From NCBI GenBank assembly GCA_964399165.1, contig CAYNPO010000011.1:1-64000 (forward strand): DNA of 64,000 bases, written 5' to 3'. A program made the position numbers and the translations under genes. Shown piece after piece: positions 1-12,735 of this stretch. The notes beneath the pieces were generated by a model. It worked only from the letters and a program-made list of their open reading frames with translations, did no database searches and had not been told where the DNA came from. Each line of letters begins with the position of its first letter. The stretch's first letter is position 1. This DNA comes from UBA6144 sp964399165. GTDB lineage: Bacteria > Bdellovibrionota > Bacteriovoracia > Bacteriovoracales > Bacteriovoracaceae.

Positions 1-786
1 GTTGCCGTTCCACTTCAGGGCCGAGGCGACCATGTCGTCGATGAGGCGGTGCTCGTACACGATGCCCTTGGCCTCAAACTTCTTCTTGAAGTCGGCTTCG
101 TAGATCTCCTGGAAGATGTCCTTGAAGCGGCCGTCGTACTTCTTGAGGATGGTGTTCTTAGTGGAAAGGTACAGAGGCCAGCCCTTCATCAGGGCCATGT
201 TGAAGCAGGACTGGGCGAAGCCACGGATGGACTCGTCGGTGTTGTACATGCACAGGGCGACGCCGTCGCCCTTGAAGTTGAACACTTCCCATTCCTGGGT
301 TTTGCCGTCCTCGCCGGTGAAGGACATCTTGAGCTTGCCCTTGCCTTTGATGACGGTGTCCGTGGCGCGGTACTGGTCGCCGAAGGCGTGGCGTCCGATG
401 GTGATGGGCGCGGTCCAGTTGGGAACCAGGCGGGGCACGTTCTGGCAGATGATGGGCTCGCGGAAGACGGTGCCGTCCAGGATGTTGCGGATGGTGCCGT
501 TGGGGCTCTTCCACATCTGCTTGAGCTTGAACTCCTCCACCCGCTGCTCGTCCGGGGTGATGGTGGCGCACTTGATGCCCACGTTGTACTTCTTGATGGC
601 CTCGGCGGACTCCACGGTAACTTTGTCATCGGTGGCGTCCCGGTTCTCCATGCCCAGGTCATAGTACTTGATGTCGAGGTCGAGATAGGGAGTGATGAGC
701 TTCTGCTTGATGAAGGACCAGATGATCCGGGTCATCTCGTCGCCGTCGAGTTCCACGACAGGGTTTTGGACTTTGATTTTTTGCAT
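1..786 (-). CDS. icd: NADP-dependent isocitrate dehydrogenase (partial, C-terminus outside window)
   Basis: TCA-cycle enzyme converting isocitrate to 2-oxoglutarate and CO2 with NADP. The visible 262 residues begin MQKIKVQNPVVELDGDEMTR, the typical start of the homodimeric subfamily-II (eukaryote-like) enzyme, and contain the substrate-binding stretch SPNGTIRNILDGTVFREPI. About 140 further residues of a usual 400-residue enzyme lie beyond the left edge. The start at 786 is supported by an AGGAG ribosome-binding site seven bases upstream. It is divergent from the lipase-like gene at 899. Confidence 0.95.
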   Translation of the reverse strand, partial: MQKIKVQNPVVELDGDEMTRIIWSFIKQKLITPYLDLDIKYYDLGMENRDATDDKVTVESAEAIKKYNVGIKCATITPDEQRVEEFKLKQMWKSPNGTIRNILDGTVFREPIICQNVPRLVPNWTAPITIGRHAFGDQYRATDTVIKGKGKLKMSFTGEDGKTQEWEVFNFKGDGVALCMYNTDESIRGFAQSCFNMALMKGWPLYLSTKNTILKKYDGRFKDIFQEIYEADFKKKFEAKGIVYEHRLIDDMVASALKWNGN

Positions 787-898
787 GGTTGGCTCCTGAG
801 GGTGTGGGGTCTATTCTTCGGGAAAACCGCCTCTCTGTCGAGGGGAAGCCAGGGGATTCCCTCTTCACGCCATGCCCCATTTTTGGTACTTCCAGGGG

Positions 899-1786
899 AT
901 GCTGACCCGCTTGCTCCAGTGTCTGCTGCTCTTCGCCCTCGCCGTGGCCCACGCCCGGGCCGGGGAGTGGGAAACATATCTCGAGGAGGCCCGGGCCAGA
1001 GTCTCCCACGAAAGCCACCTGCCTTACCGGTTGACCCACGGCCACAAGACCCCACGAAGCGTGCTGCTCGTGCACGGGATCTACTCCTCGCCCCTCTACT
1101 TCCGCGGCATGGCCGAGGCCTTCTTCCGCGCCGGCCACAACGTGGTCACGGTGCTCCTGCCCGGCCACTTCGAGAAAGACTGGTACTCCATGCGCCAGGT
1201 GCACGGGAGCGACTGGAGCGCTGAGGTGGACCGCGGCTACCAACTGGCGCGGGAGCTGGGGGAGCAAGTGGTCCTGGCAGGCCACTCTCTGGGCGGACTC
1301 CTTTCCTGGGAACAGGCCGCCAAGCGCCCCGCGGGCGAAGTGGCGGGCCTCGTGATCATCTCGCCGGCGCTGAAAGTGCAGGACGCCGTGCTCGCCGCCT
1401 GCCGCGCCGGCCGTGGGGTGGGGCTCTCCGGTAACTTCTTCGTGCGCGCCCGCCCGGATGGCGTGCGCGTGCCTCACTTCGATCCAGTCGCTGGCCCCCT
1501 CATCCAAGGCGTGGCCGACCGGGTGCTCGCCGGGCCTTTGCCCCGGGTCCCCCTCTTCATGGCCTACACCTGGAACGATAACGTTCTGGACGTGGTCGCC
1601 CTCCGACGCCACTACCTGCGAATGCCTGGCCCAAAACAGCGCTATGTCTACGCCTTCCGCCTGGGCGGGGTCGACCACGGCAGCATCTCGCAATCCCCGC
1701 AAGATGAAGCCACCTTCGGCAATGGGCGCAACCCAGATTTCGGCCGGATGATGCAACAGGCGCTGGATTTCCTCGAGCGCCACTGA
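899..1786 (+). CDS. secreted alpha/beta hydrolase (lipase/esterase-like)
   Basis: 295-residue protein with a signal peptide (MLTRLLQCLLLFALAVAHARA). The hydrolase fold is shown by the oxyanion-hole region LLVHGIYSSP, the nucleophile elbow GHSLGG (serine nucleophile) and a late histidine in GGVDHGS. A likely lipid- or ester-hydrolysing enzyme in the periplasm or outside the cell; the substrate is unknown. An earlier ATG at 872 is in frame, but 899 places the start directly before the hydrophobic segment. It is followed after 12 bases by a second hydrolase-like gene, so the two probably form one transcription unit. Confidence 0.8.
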   Translation: MLTRLLQCLLLFALAVAHARAGEWETYLEEARARVSHESHLPYRLTHGHKTPRSVLLVHGIYSSPLYFRGMAEAFFRAGHNVVTVLLPGHFEKDWYSMRQVHGSDWSAEVDRGYQLARELGEQVVLAGHSLGGLLSWEQAAKRPAGEVAGLVIISPALKVQDAVLAACRAGRGVGLSGNFFVRARPDGVRVPHFDPVAGPLIQGVADRVLAGPLPRVPLFMAYTWNDNVLDVVALRRHYLRMPGPKQRYVYAFRLGGVDHGSISQSPQDEATFGNGRNPDFGRMMQQALDFLERH

Positions 1787-1798
1787 TACGCCTGAAGC

Positions 1799-2647
1799 AT
1801 GCTCCAGGCCTTGCTAGGACTCTTCCTCATGACCGCCACCGCCGCCGAACCCCGCTGGTACCGCGCCACCACGGCCGCACCAGCCCGCGGCGTGGTGCTC
1901 ACCGTGCACGGGTTGAACTTCAAGCCCCAGGGCATGGAGCACCTGGTGGGGGAGTTCACTTCCCGCGGCTACGACGTGCTCTTGGTGGGCCTCAAGGGCC
2001 ACGAGGGCGGTGACTTGGAGGCCTTCAAGCGCGTGAAGCGCGAGGACTGGCTCAGCGAGGTCCGCCATGGCTACGAACTTCTGGTTGAGCGCCACCACCA
2101 AACCGGCGGCGAGCGCGTGTTCGTGGCCGCCTCCCTGGGCGCGCAACTTGGCATCGAACTCATGGGCACGCGGGACACGAGTCGGCCCGTGGACTTCGAC
2201 CGTATGGTGCTCTTCGCCCCCGCGCTGGCGGTGAAACCCCTGCCCGGTAACGCCACCAGGCTTCTCCTGGTCACAGGCGCCGAAGGCATTCTTATCCCCA
2301 GCCTGTGCCCGGCCGAATACCGCGCCCACCGGGGTACCCCCGTGGGTGCCTACCGCGCGCTCTTCCAGGGCCTGGAGCGCATCTCGGGCCGCTCGTTTGA
2401 TGCCGTGGGCGCCGACATCCCTACGACGGTTTTTGTGGATCCGGAGGATGAGCTCGTGTCGTTGCCGGGATTACGTGCGTTTGTGCGGCAGCAGGCGTTT
2501 ATTCGGTGGAATATTGTGGAAGTCAGTAACAGCCAAAGCCAGTACAGAAGGCCCTATCATCACCTGATCACGGATCCCGAGGTCTTGGGCGAGAGGGAGT
2601 GGGCAGATAAAGTGTTGCCCCGGCTGCTCCAGAGACAAGGGCCCTAA
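1799..2647 (+). CDS. secreted alpha/beta hydrolase-like protein with altered nucleophile elbow
   Basis: 282 residues with a short signal peptide (MLQALLGLFLMTATAAE), oxyanion region VLTVHGLNFKPQG and a lipase-like core. The elbow reads VAASLGAQ instead of GxSxG: the serine is kept, but the first glycine is alanine. The late segment YHHLITDPE could supply the catalytic histidine. It lies 12 bases after another hydrolase of the same fold, and their order and fold suggest an old tandem duplication with strong divergence. The 3' end overlaps the convergent gene at 2644 by four bases. Confidence 0.7.
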   Translation: MLQALLGLFLMTATAAEPRWYRATTAAPARGVVLTVHGLNFKPQGMEHLVGEFTSRGYDVLLVGLKGHEGGDLEAFKRVKREDWLSEVRHGYELLVERHHQTGGERVFVAASLGAQLGIELMGTRDTSRPVDFDRMVLFAPALAVKPLPGNATRLLLVTGAEGILIPSLCPAEYRAHRGTPVGAYRALFQGLERISGRSFDAVGADIPTTVFVDPEDELVSLPGLRAFVRQQAFIRWNIVEVSNSQSQYRRPYHHLITDPEVLGEREWADKVLPRLLQRQGP

Positions 2648-3210
2648 TAACCAACAGCACCCGCCACACCTCGGTTGTTTCCAGCGGACTGAACACCTCC
2701 GCAGTTGAAGAGCGCGGTCTCGCCGGTTGATACATGCGTGCCAATGACATGTGAAGGTATTGGTGCACTAGAGAGGCGGAAAGTGCCGGTGATATCTTGA
2801 GAAGCACTCGTGCGATCTATATCAATGTCAGTGTTCGTTCTTTTGAGACCGTTTCTATAGATAGTAACGGCCGTGGTGCCGTCCCATCGAACACCGCAGA
2901 CACGGGCAATAGCTGATGCTTGTTGAGCAGGGCTGCCTTGTAGATAGGAGCCAAGCAGGTCTGGACGGCTCGATGGATCCCGTGTTGCCAAGTGCGCCTG
3001 GGTCAAGGCCATGGGCTGACCACTAAAGAATAAGCGATTGAATGTTACAGGCACACTGCTGTGAGGTGCGATGCTGTCAGAATTCGCCCGCAAGGGGTAG
3101 CAACGTTGATTGCAGCAGATGTAGTTCTCTGGCACTTGGGTGCAGGTCAAAGTCGCCCAGGCGGGGGAAGAAACCAATGCTGTAATGAACAAAGGCAAAA
3201 TCATCTTCAT
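2644..3210 (-). CDS. secreted hypothetical protein, 188 aa
   Basis: Not recognised. It has a signal peptide (MKMILPLFITALVSSPAWA) followed by a short cysteine-rich N-terminal part (LTCTQVPENYICCNQRCYP) and a later pair of cysteines, so it is probably an exported disulfide-bonded protein. A good ribosome-binding site (AGGAG) precedes the ATG at 3210. Base composition is less GC-rich than the backbone, as for the divergent neighbour at 3401, so both may be acquired accessory genes. Confidence 0.65.
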   Translation of the reverse strand: MKMILPLFITALVSSPAWATLTCTQVPENYICCNQRCYPLRANSDSIAPHSSVPVTFNRLFFSGQPMALTQAHLATRDPSSRPDLLGSYLQGSPAQQASAIARVCGVRWDGTTAVTIYRNGLKRTNTDIDIDRTSASQDITGTFRLSSAPIPSHVIGTHVSTGETALFNCGGVQSAGNNRGVAGAVGY

Positions 3211-3400
3211 CTCCTGTCTTCTCTGTTCTTGGTATCGTATCGGATGAACTCTATCTGGTATGAGGAAATTTCTTTAGACCATCCAAGTAATTGATTTGTA
3301 GAGTCTTTGCATCAAGAAGGGGTGCCAATAAGTTAGGGCTCCAGCAGGCAGACCTACATGTCTTCAAGTGTCTACCGATGAGCTAGAAGGAGACATATAT

Positions 3401-6088
3401 ATGAGACTACTTGTCGTCGGCCTCCTCGCTACCTCAGCTCTATCGTCCGTTGGGCATGCGGGCCAATGTCCTGAGATCCGAGAACCCTCGGATGCAGTGG
3501 CACAGCTGACCCCCATTGGGAATTGCGGACGGCTCGCCAGTTGTTCACGACCTGAGGACCTGGCTGCATACTTTTATTTCTTTGAAAGTGTGCGGGAGCA
3601 ATTTCTAAATCTTCAGAACCGTGCTGAGCAGGCACTCTCAGTTGGGATACGCGGAACAAGTACAGCGGATGTTACTGCGTTGCTGGAGACTCATCGGTGT
3701 GCACTACCCCAGCTTTTGGATATCATCCATACAACCGGCAATTGCAATGCCGAGATTAATGAGGCGCTACAAGCAGGGCAACTTGGAGCCGTTACTGATT
3801 CAGCCGGGCAAGCTACCTACAACAACGTGCTGACCATCATTGCACCTGCGGGCTCGGAAGACGCTCAAGGAGTTGAAAGGGGTACGTCATTAATGGACCG
3901 TACCTTTTTTATTGCAGCCGCCAATCGTTCATCGATGAGGGATCCCATTGCACAAGGGGCGATGGCCGCCTGTGTAGGGAGGCAGAACACTCTCCTAGCA
4001 TATGTTACTCCCCCACCCTCATATCCGGTAGAAGATACCCTGAGAGAGGCGCAGGGGTATCTGCCGCGGGGGAGCGATCTTGCATCTGCTGAGCCCGAGC
4101 TGAGGATGCTAATTGATACCCGCTTCACCGAACGGAGAGCGAGGCAGGGGATGCTTGCCGAAGTCATATCATCGTTGGGCACGACACAAAGTAGGGTGGC
4201 TTCGATCCGTAATCCTGAGGAGTGCAGGCGCTTTCTTGGGACGGAGTTGAGGCGAACCCCGCAAAACAGTGAGGATGTCGTTACCCTCACGTCGATTCTG
4301 GAGGCTCACCCCGGCGTCAAGCCATTGCTAGAACACTTGGCATCTCAGGGGCAATGCCAACGTGCGGCTGATGTCCTGGAAGATTTTCATGAGTTCTTCA
4401 GCGATCTGAATAGCCTCCCGAGAGCTCCCCGGTTCGGGCAAAGCCAGGCGCAATATCTCAACAGCTACTTCGATATGATTAAGCGGTTGAGCGAAAGATT
4501 AAAAAACGACTTGCACAGACACTATCGGGCAATGGAGCGAAGCGTTGGTGGGCGTGCACAAGTCTTGCGGACTGTGGGCGAAACGTTAAGAGGGCCTTGC
4601 GAAGCAATCCGTTCGAGCATAACACAGATGTGTCGCTCAACTCGCTGCCCAGCTGAAGCTTCCACGTATAGGCAAGTAGGCATGGCGAGGTACGGAATTC
4701 AGCCGACAGGCCAGCAGAGATGCGGAGTCAATCCTGATCAGCCTGCGCCCGAGTACGAGTTTCCTGCCGGATCTGCGGGTGATCGTTGGGTTCCTACATT
4801 CCACAATCGATTGGACGAGGTGAGGGCATCGGAGTGCCGAGGGTATAACCAATGGCTAATCTCAGAGTGTCCCACGGGATTAAACGAATCACTTGCCGGC
4901 AGTAACGGGCTTATCCGCGATTGCATGGATGACAACCGTGACTATGGAACCTTCTGCCGTGCGAGGGGAAGAACAACAGAGGCCTGCTATATGTACTTCT
5001 TTACTGAAGCGATGGGTAGCATGGCCTCAGCTGACGAGTCGAACAATTACCAAAACCGCGGAGCCGGCGCATCTGCAAGATCTGCAAGCCGAGGAGACAA
5101 TTATGCCTATCTCCTGGACGGTTCGGGGCGCGCTGTAGCTGTCGATCGAATCAGAGGGGCGGCACAGCCGCGTGCAGGATCTCTGGAGAACCCGGCAACG
5201 CCCCCCGCGCCGACACTTACGCCGATGGTGAGTCCGGTTGTTCAAGAAGACGGGAGAAAGCGCAGAACGGGCGAACAGCGTGTCGATCCGACCCCGACTA
5301 CCGTTGCCACCACCCCCGCCGCCGCCCTCGAACAAGCCCGCGACGTTGAGGAGCGCAACCGCAGCGCCTTCGTCCGCGCGGCACAAGAACTGCGAGACAA
5401 CCCCGACCTGCAGCGCCTGACCGCGCGCCTGAATGAACTCGAGCAGCGCGAGCGGGAATGGATGCAAAGCCGAGCGAAGGTCGCCGAGGCCGAAGTCGCC
5501 GCGGGTACCTTGAGCGTGCCAGGGGTGCGTCCACAGAACGCGCGCCAGATGACACGCTCCCAATTGGCCGGCGCGGCCATGCAATCCCTGAGCAATGACA
5601 GCAGCCTCGACTCGAGTGACTGGGCCGACTTGGGCCAGGCCATGAGTCAGCGGGCCGCTATTGCGGCACGGACTGGAGGGGCCGCAGGGCCGAGAGGTGG
5701 CGGCTTGGCCGACATGGGCGCCACCGGCGGTGGCGTGGACGGCGCCGCTAACGTGATTAACCTCTCCAGCATCCCCGGCGCCCCGGCCACCACCGGCAAC
5801 GCTGAGGCGGACATCTTGGCGATCCTGCGCGAGAAGGAATTGCTGAATAATCAGTCCGCGCCCTTCGTGGTCTTCTACCAGGACAAGTATTACCGGGTCG
5901 TGCCTAGCCGCGAGGGCGGCGAGCCCCAAGTCGTGGCCATCGCAGGCGAGGATGGCGGCGTCGAGGCCGTGCGCGGGGGCGCTACCCGAACCTACTACGC
6001 CCGGTTGATGGAGATCATGCGCCAGAGCGAAGGTGAGGGCGTGCAGGTCATTGACCTGAACAAGCCAGCGCCCCGCCACCAACGATGA
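3401..6088 (+). CDS. large secreted hypothetical protein with composition shift and C-terminal coiled coil
   Basis: 895 residues from the ATG at 3401, chosen because AAGGAG lies eight bases upstream and a signal peptide (MRLLVVGLLATSALSSVGHA) follows. An upstream in-frame start at 3368 is less likely. The first ~600 residues are cysteine-containing and coded by moderate-GC DNA with mixed codons. From about 5270 the DNA becomes strongly GC-rich and encodes a Pro/Thr linker, a charged coiled coil (~residues 650-720), a Gly-rich stretch and a compact C-terminal domain (ending near YYARLMEIMRQ). No known domain recognised. It may be a chimera of an imported N-terminal part and a resident C-terminal part. 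A terminator follows at 6100. Confidence 0.75.
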   Translation: MRLLVVGLLATSALSSVGHAGQCPEIREPSDAVAQLTPIGNCGRLASCSRPEDLAAYFYFFESVREQFLNLQNRAEQALSVGIRGTSTADVTALLETHRCALPQLLDIIHTTGNCNAEINEALQAGQLGAVTDSAGQATYNNVLTIIAPAGSEDAQGVERGTSLMDRTFFIAAANRSSMRDPIAQGAMAACVGRQNTLLAYVTPPPSYPVEDTLREAQGYLPRGSDLASAEPELRMLIDTRFTERRARQGMLAEVISSLGTTQSRVASIRNPEECRRFLGTELRRTPQNSEDVVTLTSILEAHPGVKPLLEHLASQGQCQRAADVLEDFHEFFSDLNSLPRAPRFGQSQAQYLNSYFDMIKRLSERLKNDLHRHYRAMERSVGGRAQVLRTVGETLRGPCEAIRSSITQMCRSTRCPAEASTYRQVGMARYGIQPTGQQRCGVNPDQPAPEYEFPAGSAGDRWVPTFHNRLDEVRASECRGYNQWLISECPTGLNESLAGSNGLIRDCMDDNRDYGTFCRARGRTTEACYMYFFTEAMGSMASADESNNYQNRGAGASARSASRGDNYAYLLDGSGRAVAVDRIRGAAQPRAGSLENPATPPAPTLTPMVSPVVQEDGRKRRTGEQRVDPTPTTVATTPAAALEQARDVEERNRSAFVRAAQELRDNPDLQRLTARLNELEQREREWMQSRAKVAEAEVAAGTLSVPGVRPQNARQMTRSQLAGAAMQSLSNDSSLDSSDWADLGQAMSQRAAIAARTGGAAGPRGGGLADMGATGGGVDGAANVINLSSIPGAPATTGNAEADILAILREKELLNNQSAPFVVFYQDKYYRVVPSREGGEPQVVAIAGEDGGVEAVRGGATRTYYARLMEIMRQSEGEGVQVIDLNKPAPRHQR

Positions 6089-6099
6089 GCAAAAAAAAA

Positions 6100-6121
6100 G
6101 CCTCCGAAAGGAGGCTTTTTT
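6100..6121 (+). terminator. intrinsic terminator
   Basis: A perfect 6-bp GC-rich stem (GCCTCC / GGAGGC) with a GAAA tetraloop is followed by six T residues, 11 bases after the stop of the 3401-6088 gene. A run of nine A residues upstream gives a T tract on the other strand too, so it could also stop transcripts coming leftward through the tRNA. Confidence 0.9.
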
Positions 6122-6133
6122 CTTGGGATTTTT

Positions 6134-6209
6134 TGGAGCGGGCAAACAGATTCGAACTGTCGACCTTCACGATGGCAACGTGACGCTCTACCAACTGAGC
6201 TATACCCGC
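6134..6209 (-). tRNA. tRNA-Gly (anticodon GCC)
   Basis: 76-nt cloverleaf read on the minus strand: acceptor arms GCGGGTA / TGCCCGC, D-arm GCTC-AGTTGGTA-GAGC, anticodon loop TTGCCAT, T-loop TTCGAAT and encoded discriminator plus CCA (TCCA). The anticodon GCC reads GGC/GGT glycine codons. It separates the lower-GC secreted-protein genes from the signalling operon and could act as an island edge, but no att-like repeat was seen. Confidence 0.95.
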
Positions 6210-6267
6210 GATGAGGCAGCAGTTTATACGGCCGTTCTAGGACCCGTCAACGTGTTTTTATAGGGAG

Positions 6268-7875
6268 TTAGGGGGAAGGAGGGGCCGTAAGATCTTGATT
6301 ATCTTCCATCGGAGGCAAATGCTTGCGGAGCATTCCCAACAACCTCTCCAGAGTGACTGGCTTGACCAGCACGTCGTCGCATCCCACGTCTCGGCATTTC
6401 GCGTGCTCGGAGCGCTGGGCGTGGGCGGTCAGCGCGATGATGGGGCCCGTGTAGCCCAGGGAGCGAATCATTTCCGTGGCCTCGCGCCCGTCCATCACGG
6501 GCATCTGCACGTCCATGAGGATGGCATCCGGGACTTGCTGCTGGAACGCCTCCACCGCCTGGCGGCCGTCTCGGGCGAAGGTGAGCTCAGCGCGGGTGGG
6601 TTTGAGGTAGAGTGAGAGCAAGGTGAGGTTGTCAGGGGCGTCGTCCACCAGGAGGAGACGCCGGCCGTGGAAGTCGGTGGTCTTGGCGGCGTCCTTGGCG
6701 GAAACCTGGGGCAGCGAGGGAAGCGGCCGCCGCTCCAGGCGCAAGGTGAATTCGAAGACTGAGCCTTCGCCTAGCCGGCTTTCCACCAGCTGCAGATCCC
6801 CCTGCAGGGCCCGGGCGATCTGGCGCGAGATCACCAGTCCCAGGCCCGAGCCGCCGTACTGGCGACGGGTAGAACTATCGGCCTGCACGAAGGGGCGGAA
6901 GAGGCGGCGCGATTCTTCCGGGGTCATGCCCCGGCCCTGGTCGCGCACCGTGGCCCGCAGGAGGTCGTGGCCGTCGTCGGCGTCCTCCACGTGCACCTCC
7001 ACCTCCACCAGGCCCTTGTCGCTGAACTTGATGGCGTTGCCGATGATGTTGAGGAAGACCTGCTTGATCCTCAGTTGGTCGGAAACGTAACCCAGGGGCA
7101 TGCCCTCGGGAACGTGGAAGCGCAGCTGGACGCCCTTCTCTCCCGCCTTGAAGGAGAGGGTGGACTCGATGTCTTTCAGGAGACGGGCCATGTCGAAGGG
7201 GGAGCGCTCAAGGTCCAGGCGGTTGGCCTCGATCTTGGAGAGGTCCAGAATGTCGTCGATGAGCTTGAGCAGGAGCTGGCTGTTGCGGCGGATGGCGTCC
7301 ACGCACTCCTGCTTGTCGTTGCCGGGGTAGCGGCCCTGGGCGAGCATCTCGGAGAAGCCCAGCACCGCCGCGAGCGGCGTGCGGATCTCGTGGGACATGT
7401 TGGCGAGGAAGGCGCCTTTGGCCAGGTTGGCGGCATCCGCCTGCACCCGCAGACGGTCCAGCTCCTCGGCGTGCTCGCGCAGCATCTGCTTTTGGAGGTG
7501 GAGCTCCACGAACACCCGCACCTTGGTGCGCACGGCGTGGGGGTCCAGGGGTTTGAACAAGAGATCCACCGCGCCTGTTTCGTAGCCGGAGAAGACGACT
7601 TCCCGGTCTTCGGAGTGGGCGGTGACGAAGATGATGGGCAAGTGGCGGTAGCGGCGCACGCCCCGGACCATGCGCGCCAGCTCGAAGCCGCTCACGTGGG
7701 GCATCTGCACGTCCAGCAGGGCCAGGGCGAAGTCGTTGTGGGCGATCAGGGCCAGGGCCCCGTCGGCGTCGGTGGCGGAGTGGATCTCCACGTCCGGCGC
7801 GGCGATGAGTTCCGAGAGCGCCTCGATGTTTTTGGGATGGTCGTCCACCACGAGGATTTTGGCCTTGCCGGTCAT
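6268..7875 (-). CDS. hybrid histidine kinase (REC-HisKA-HATPase-REC)
   Basis: 535-residue cytoplasmic signalling protein. The N-terminal receiver (residues ~5-120, phospho-acceptor in ALLDVQMPH) is followed by a short coiled coil, a HisKA domain (FLANMSHEIRTPL, histidine near 161), a HATPase_c domain (NIIGNAIKFS, GGSGLGLVIS) and a C-terminal receiver (AILMDVQMPVMDG). There is no membrane segment. It is the last gene of the leftward operon, and its ATG overlaps the cheB stop codon (ATGA), implying coupled translation. The N-terminal receiver could accept phosphate from the large hybrid kinase encoded at the operon start. Confidence 0.93.
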   Translation of the reverse strand: MTGKAKILVVDDHPKNIEALSELIAAPDVEIHSATDADGALALIAHNDFALALLDVQMPHVSGFELARMVRGVRRYRHLPIIFVTAHSEDREVVFSGYETGAVDLLFKPLDPHAVRTKVRVFVELHLQKQMLREHAEELDRLRVQADAANLAKGAFLANMSHEIRTPLAAVLGFSEMLAQGRYPGNDKQECVDAIRRNSQLLLKLIDDILDLSKIEANRLDLERSPFDMARLLKDIESTLSFKAGEKGVQLRFHVPEGMPLGYVSDQLRIKQVFLNIIGNAIKFSDKGLVEVEVHVEDADDGHDLLRATVRDQGRGMTPEESRRLFRPFVQADSSTRRQYGGSGLGLVISRQIARALQGDLQLVESRLGEGSVFEFTLRLERRPLPSLPQVSAKDAAKTTDFHGRRLLLVDDAPDNLTLLSLYLKPTRAELTFARDGRQAVEAFQQQVPDAILMDVQMPVMDGREATEMIRSLGYTGPIIALTAHAQRSEHAKCRDVGCDDVLVKPVTLERLLGMLRKHLPPMEDNQDLTAPPSP

Positions 7876-8447
7876 GCCGCCCCCCGGGAGAGATCCGCGA
7901 GCAGGGGGCCGATGCGGGCCAGAGGCAGGACGTGGTCGGGTCGGAAGAGGGACAGCGCCGCGGCCGGCATGACCGGCATTTGCGCGTCCGCCGGATCCTG
8001 CACGACCGTGAAGCCGCCGGCCAAGTGGATCTGCTTGAGGCCCTGGGCCCCGTCCGCGCTGGCGCCAGTGAGGAGCACTCCCACCGAGCGCGGCCCCGAG
8101 CTGCGGGCCACCGATTCGAAGAACACGTCGATGGAGGGACGGGAGAAGTGCACGGGAGGGTCCATGCTGAGGGCGAGTGTGCCGTCGTCTTCCAGCAGGA
8201 TGTGATAACCGGGGGGGCAGAGATACATGGTCCCAGGGCGCAGCATGGTTTTATCCCGTGCCTCCTCGGCCTGGCCCCGCAAGTGGTGGGCCAGGGACGG
8301 CAGGGCCGAGACGGCGGCATCGGGCGGGAAGTGGAGCACCACCACCATGGGGAGCGGAAAGTGAGCTGGCAGAGACTGGAAGAGCGCCTGCAGGGCCTGG
8401 ATTCCACCGCTGGAAGCTCCGATGGCGAGCACCGCTGGGCCCTTCAT
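7872..8447 (-). CDS. cheB: CheB-type methylesterase (catalytic domain only)
   Basis: 191 residues containing only the CheB methylesterase domain, without the usual receiver. The catalytic triad is visible: Ser12 in GASSGG, His39 in VVLHFPPD and Asp132 in TGASADGA. In chemotaxis systems CheB removes methyl groups from glutamates of receptors. Start at 8447 chosen because the ATG overlaps the cheR stop (ATGA) and the longer frame has no homology-like content. No methyl-accepting receptor is encoded nearby, so its substrate may be a kinase of the same operon. Confidence 0.92.
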   Translation of the reverse strand: MKGPAVLAIGASSGGIQALQALFQSLPAHFPLPMVVVLHFPPDAAVSALPSLAHHLRGQAEEARDKTMLRPGTMYLCPPGYHILLEDDGTLALSMDPPVHFSRPSIDVFFESVARSSGPRSVGVLLTGASADGAQGLKQIHLAGGFTVVQDPADAQMPVMPAAALSLFRPDHVLPLARIGPLLADLSRGAA

Positions 8448-9297
8448 GCTCCCTCCGAGACCCGCGGCAGGAAATCCAGCGCGGGTTTTTTCTGGAAGAT
8501 GTTCTCGCCGTTCCCCAGTTCCTGGAACACGCCTTGGGTGGGGGAGGAGAGCATGCTCTCTTTGCTGCCGATGCCGAGGAACCCGCGATGGACCAAGGAG
8601 TCTTGGAAGAGCTGGAAGGCGCGGTCCTGCAGGGGGCGGCTGAAGTAGATGAAGACATTGCGGCATAGGATCAGGTGCATCTCCGCGAAGACATGGTCGG
8701 TGGCCAAGTTGTGGAGGGAGAAGACCACGTTGTGGAGCAGGGCCGGGTCAAAGCGCGCCTTGCCGTAGTGGGCGGAGTAGTGGTCGGAAGGGTTACCCGC
8801 GCCGCCGGCGGCGAGATACCGGCGGGTAAAGGTCTGTACGGCGGGCATGTCGAAGATGCCCTCCTTGGCCCGTTCCAGGACCGCGGGATTGATGTCGGTG
8901 GCGTAGACGGTGGTCTTGGTGAGGAGCCCTTCTTCCTTGAGCAGGACTAGCAAGCTGAACAGCTCTTCTCCCGTGCTGCAACCGGCGACCCACACCCGCA
9001 GGGAAGAATAGGTGCGCAAGACCGGAAACACCTCGCGCTTGAGCGCTAGGAAGAAAGAGGGATCCCGGAAGAACTCGGTGGTGGTCACGGTGAAGTGGGG
9101 AAGCAGCCGCCAAAAAGCTTCTTTGTCCCGAAGGATGAGAGTGAGCAGGGCCATGACGTCGGAACAACCGGAATGGCGCAGCAGCGCCCCCAGGCGCCGC
9201 TCAAGCGAGGCCCCGGCGTATCCTCGGAAGTCGTACCCGTAGCGCAGGAAGATGCCCTCCAGAAGCAGGTGCTTTTCGATGGGATCGATGGCCTCCA

Positions 9298-9298
<1 letters not shown>
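8444..9298 (-). CDS. cheR: CheR-type protein-glutamate methyltransferase
   Basis: 284-residue SAM-dependent methyltransferase. It has the CheR N-terminal helical domain (GYDFRGYAGASLERRLGALL), the FTVTTTEFFRDPSFF segment and the SAM-binding motif VWVAGCSTGEELFSL, plus ILCRNVFIYF. It would methylate glutamates that CheB demethylates. The start at 9298 overlaps the upstream kinase stop (ATGA), and its own stop overlaps the cheB start in the same way. No pentapeptide tether or TPR is seen. Confidence 0.93.
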
Positions 9299-12636
<3,338 letters not shown>

Positions 12637-12735
12637 CGGGGCCTTCAGAAACAGGGTCTAAGCGCCCCATATTGAAGCGAATGACGCAGAAAATCCACCC
12701 GTCGTGTTGGCCGTTTCTCGAGGAAAATCGGCTTC

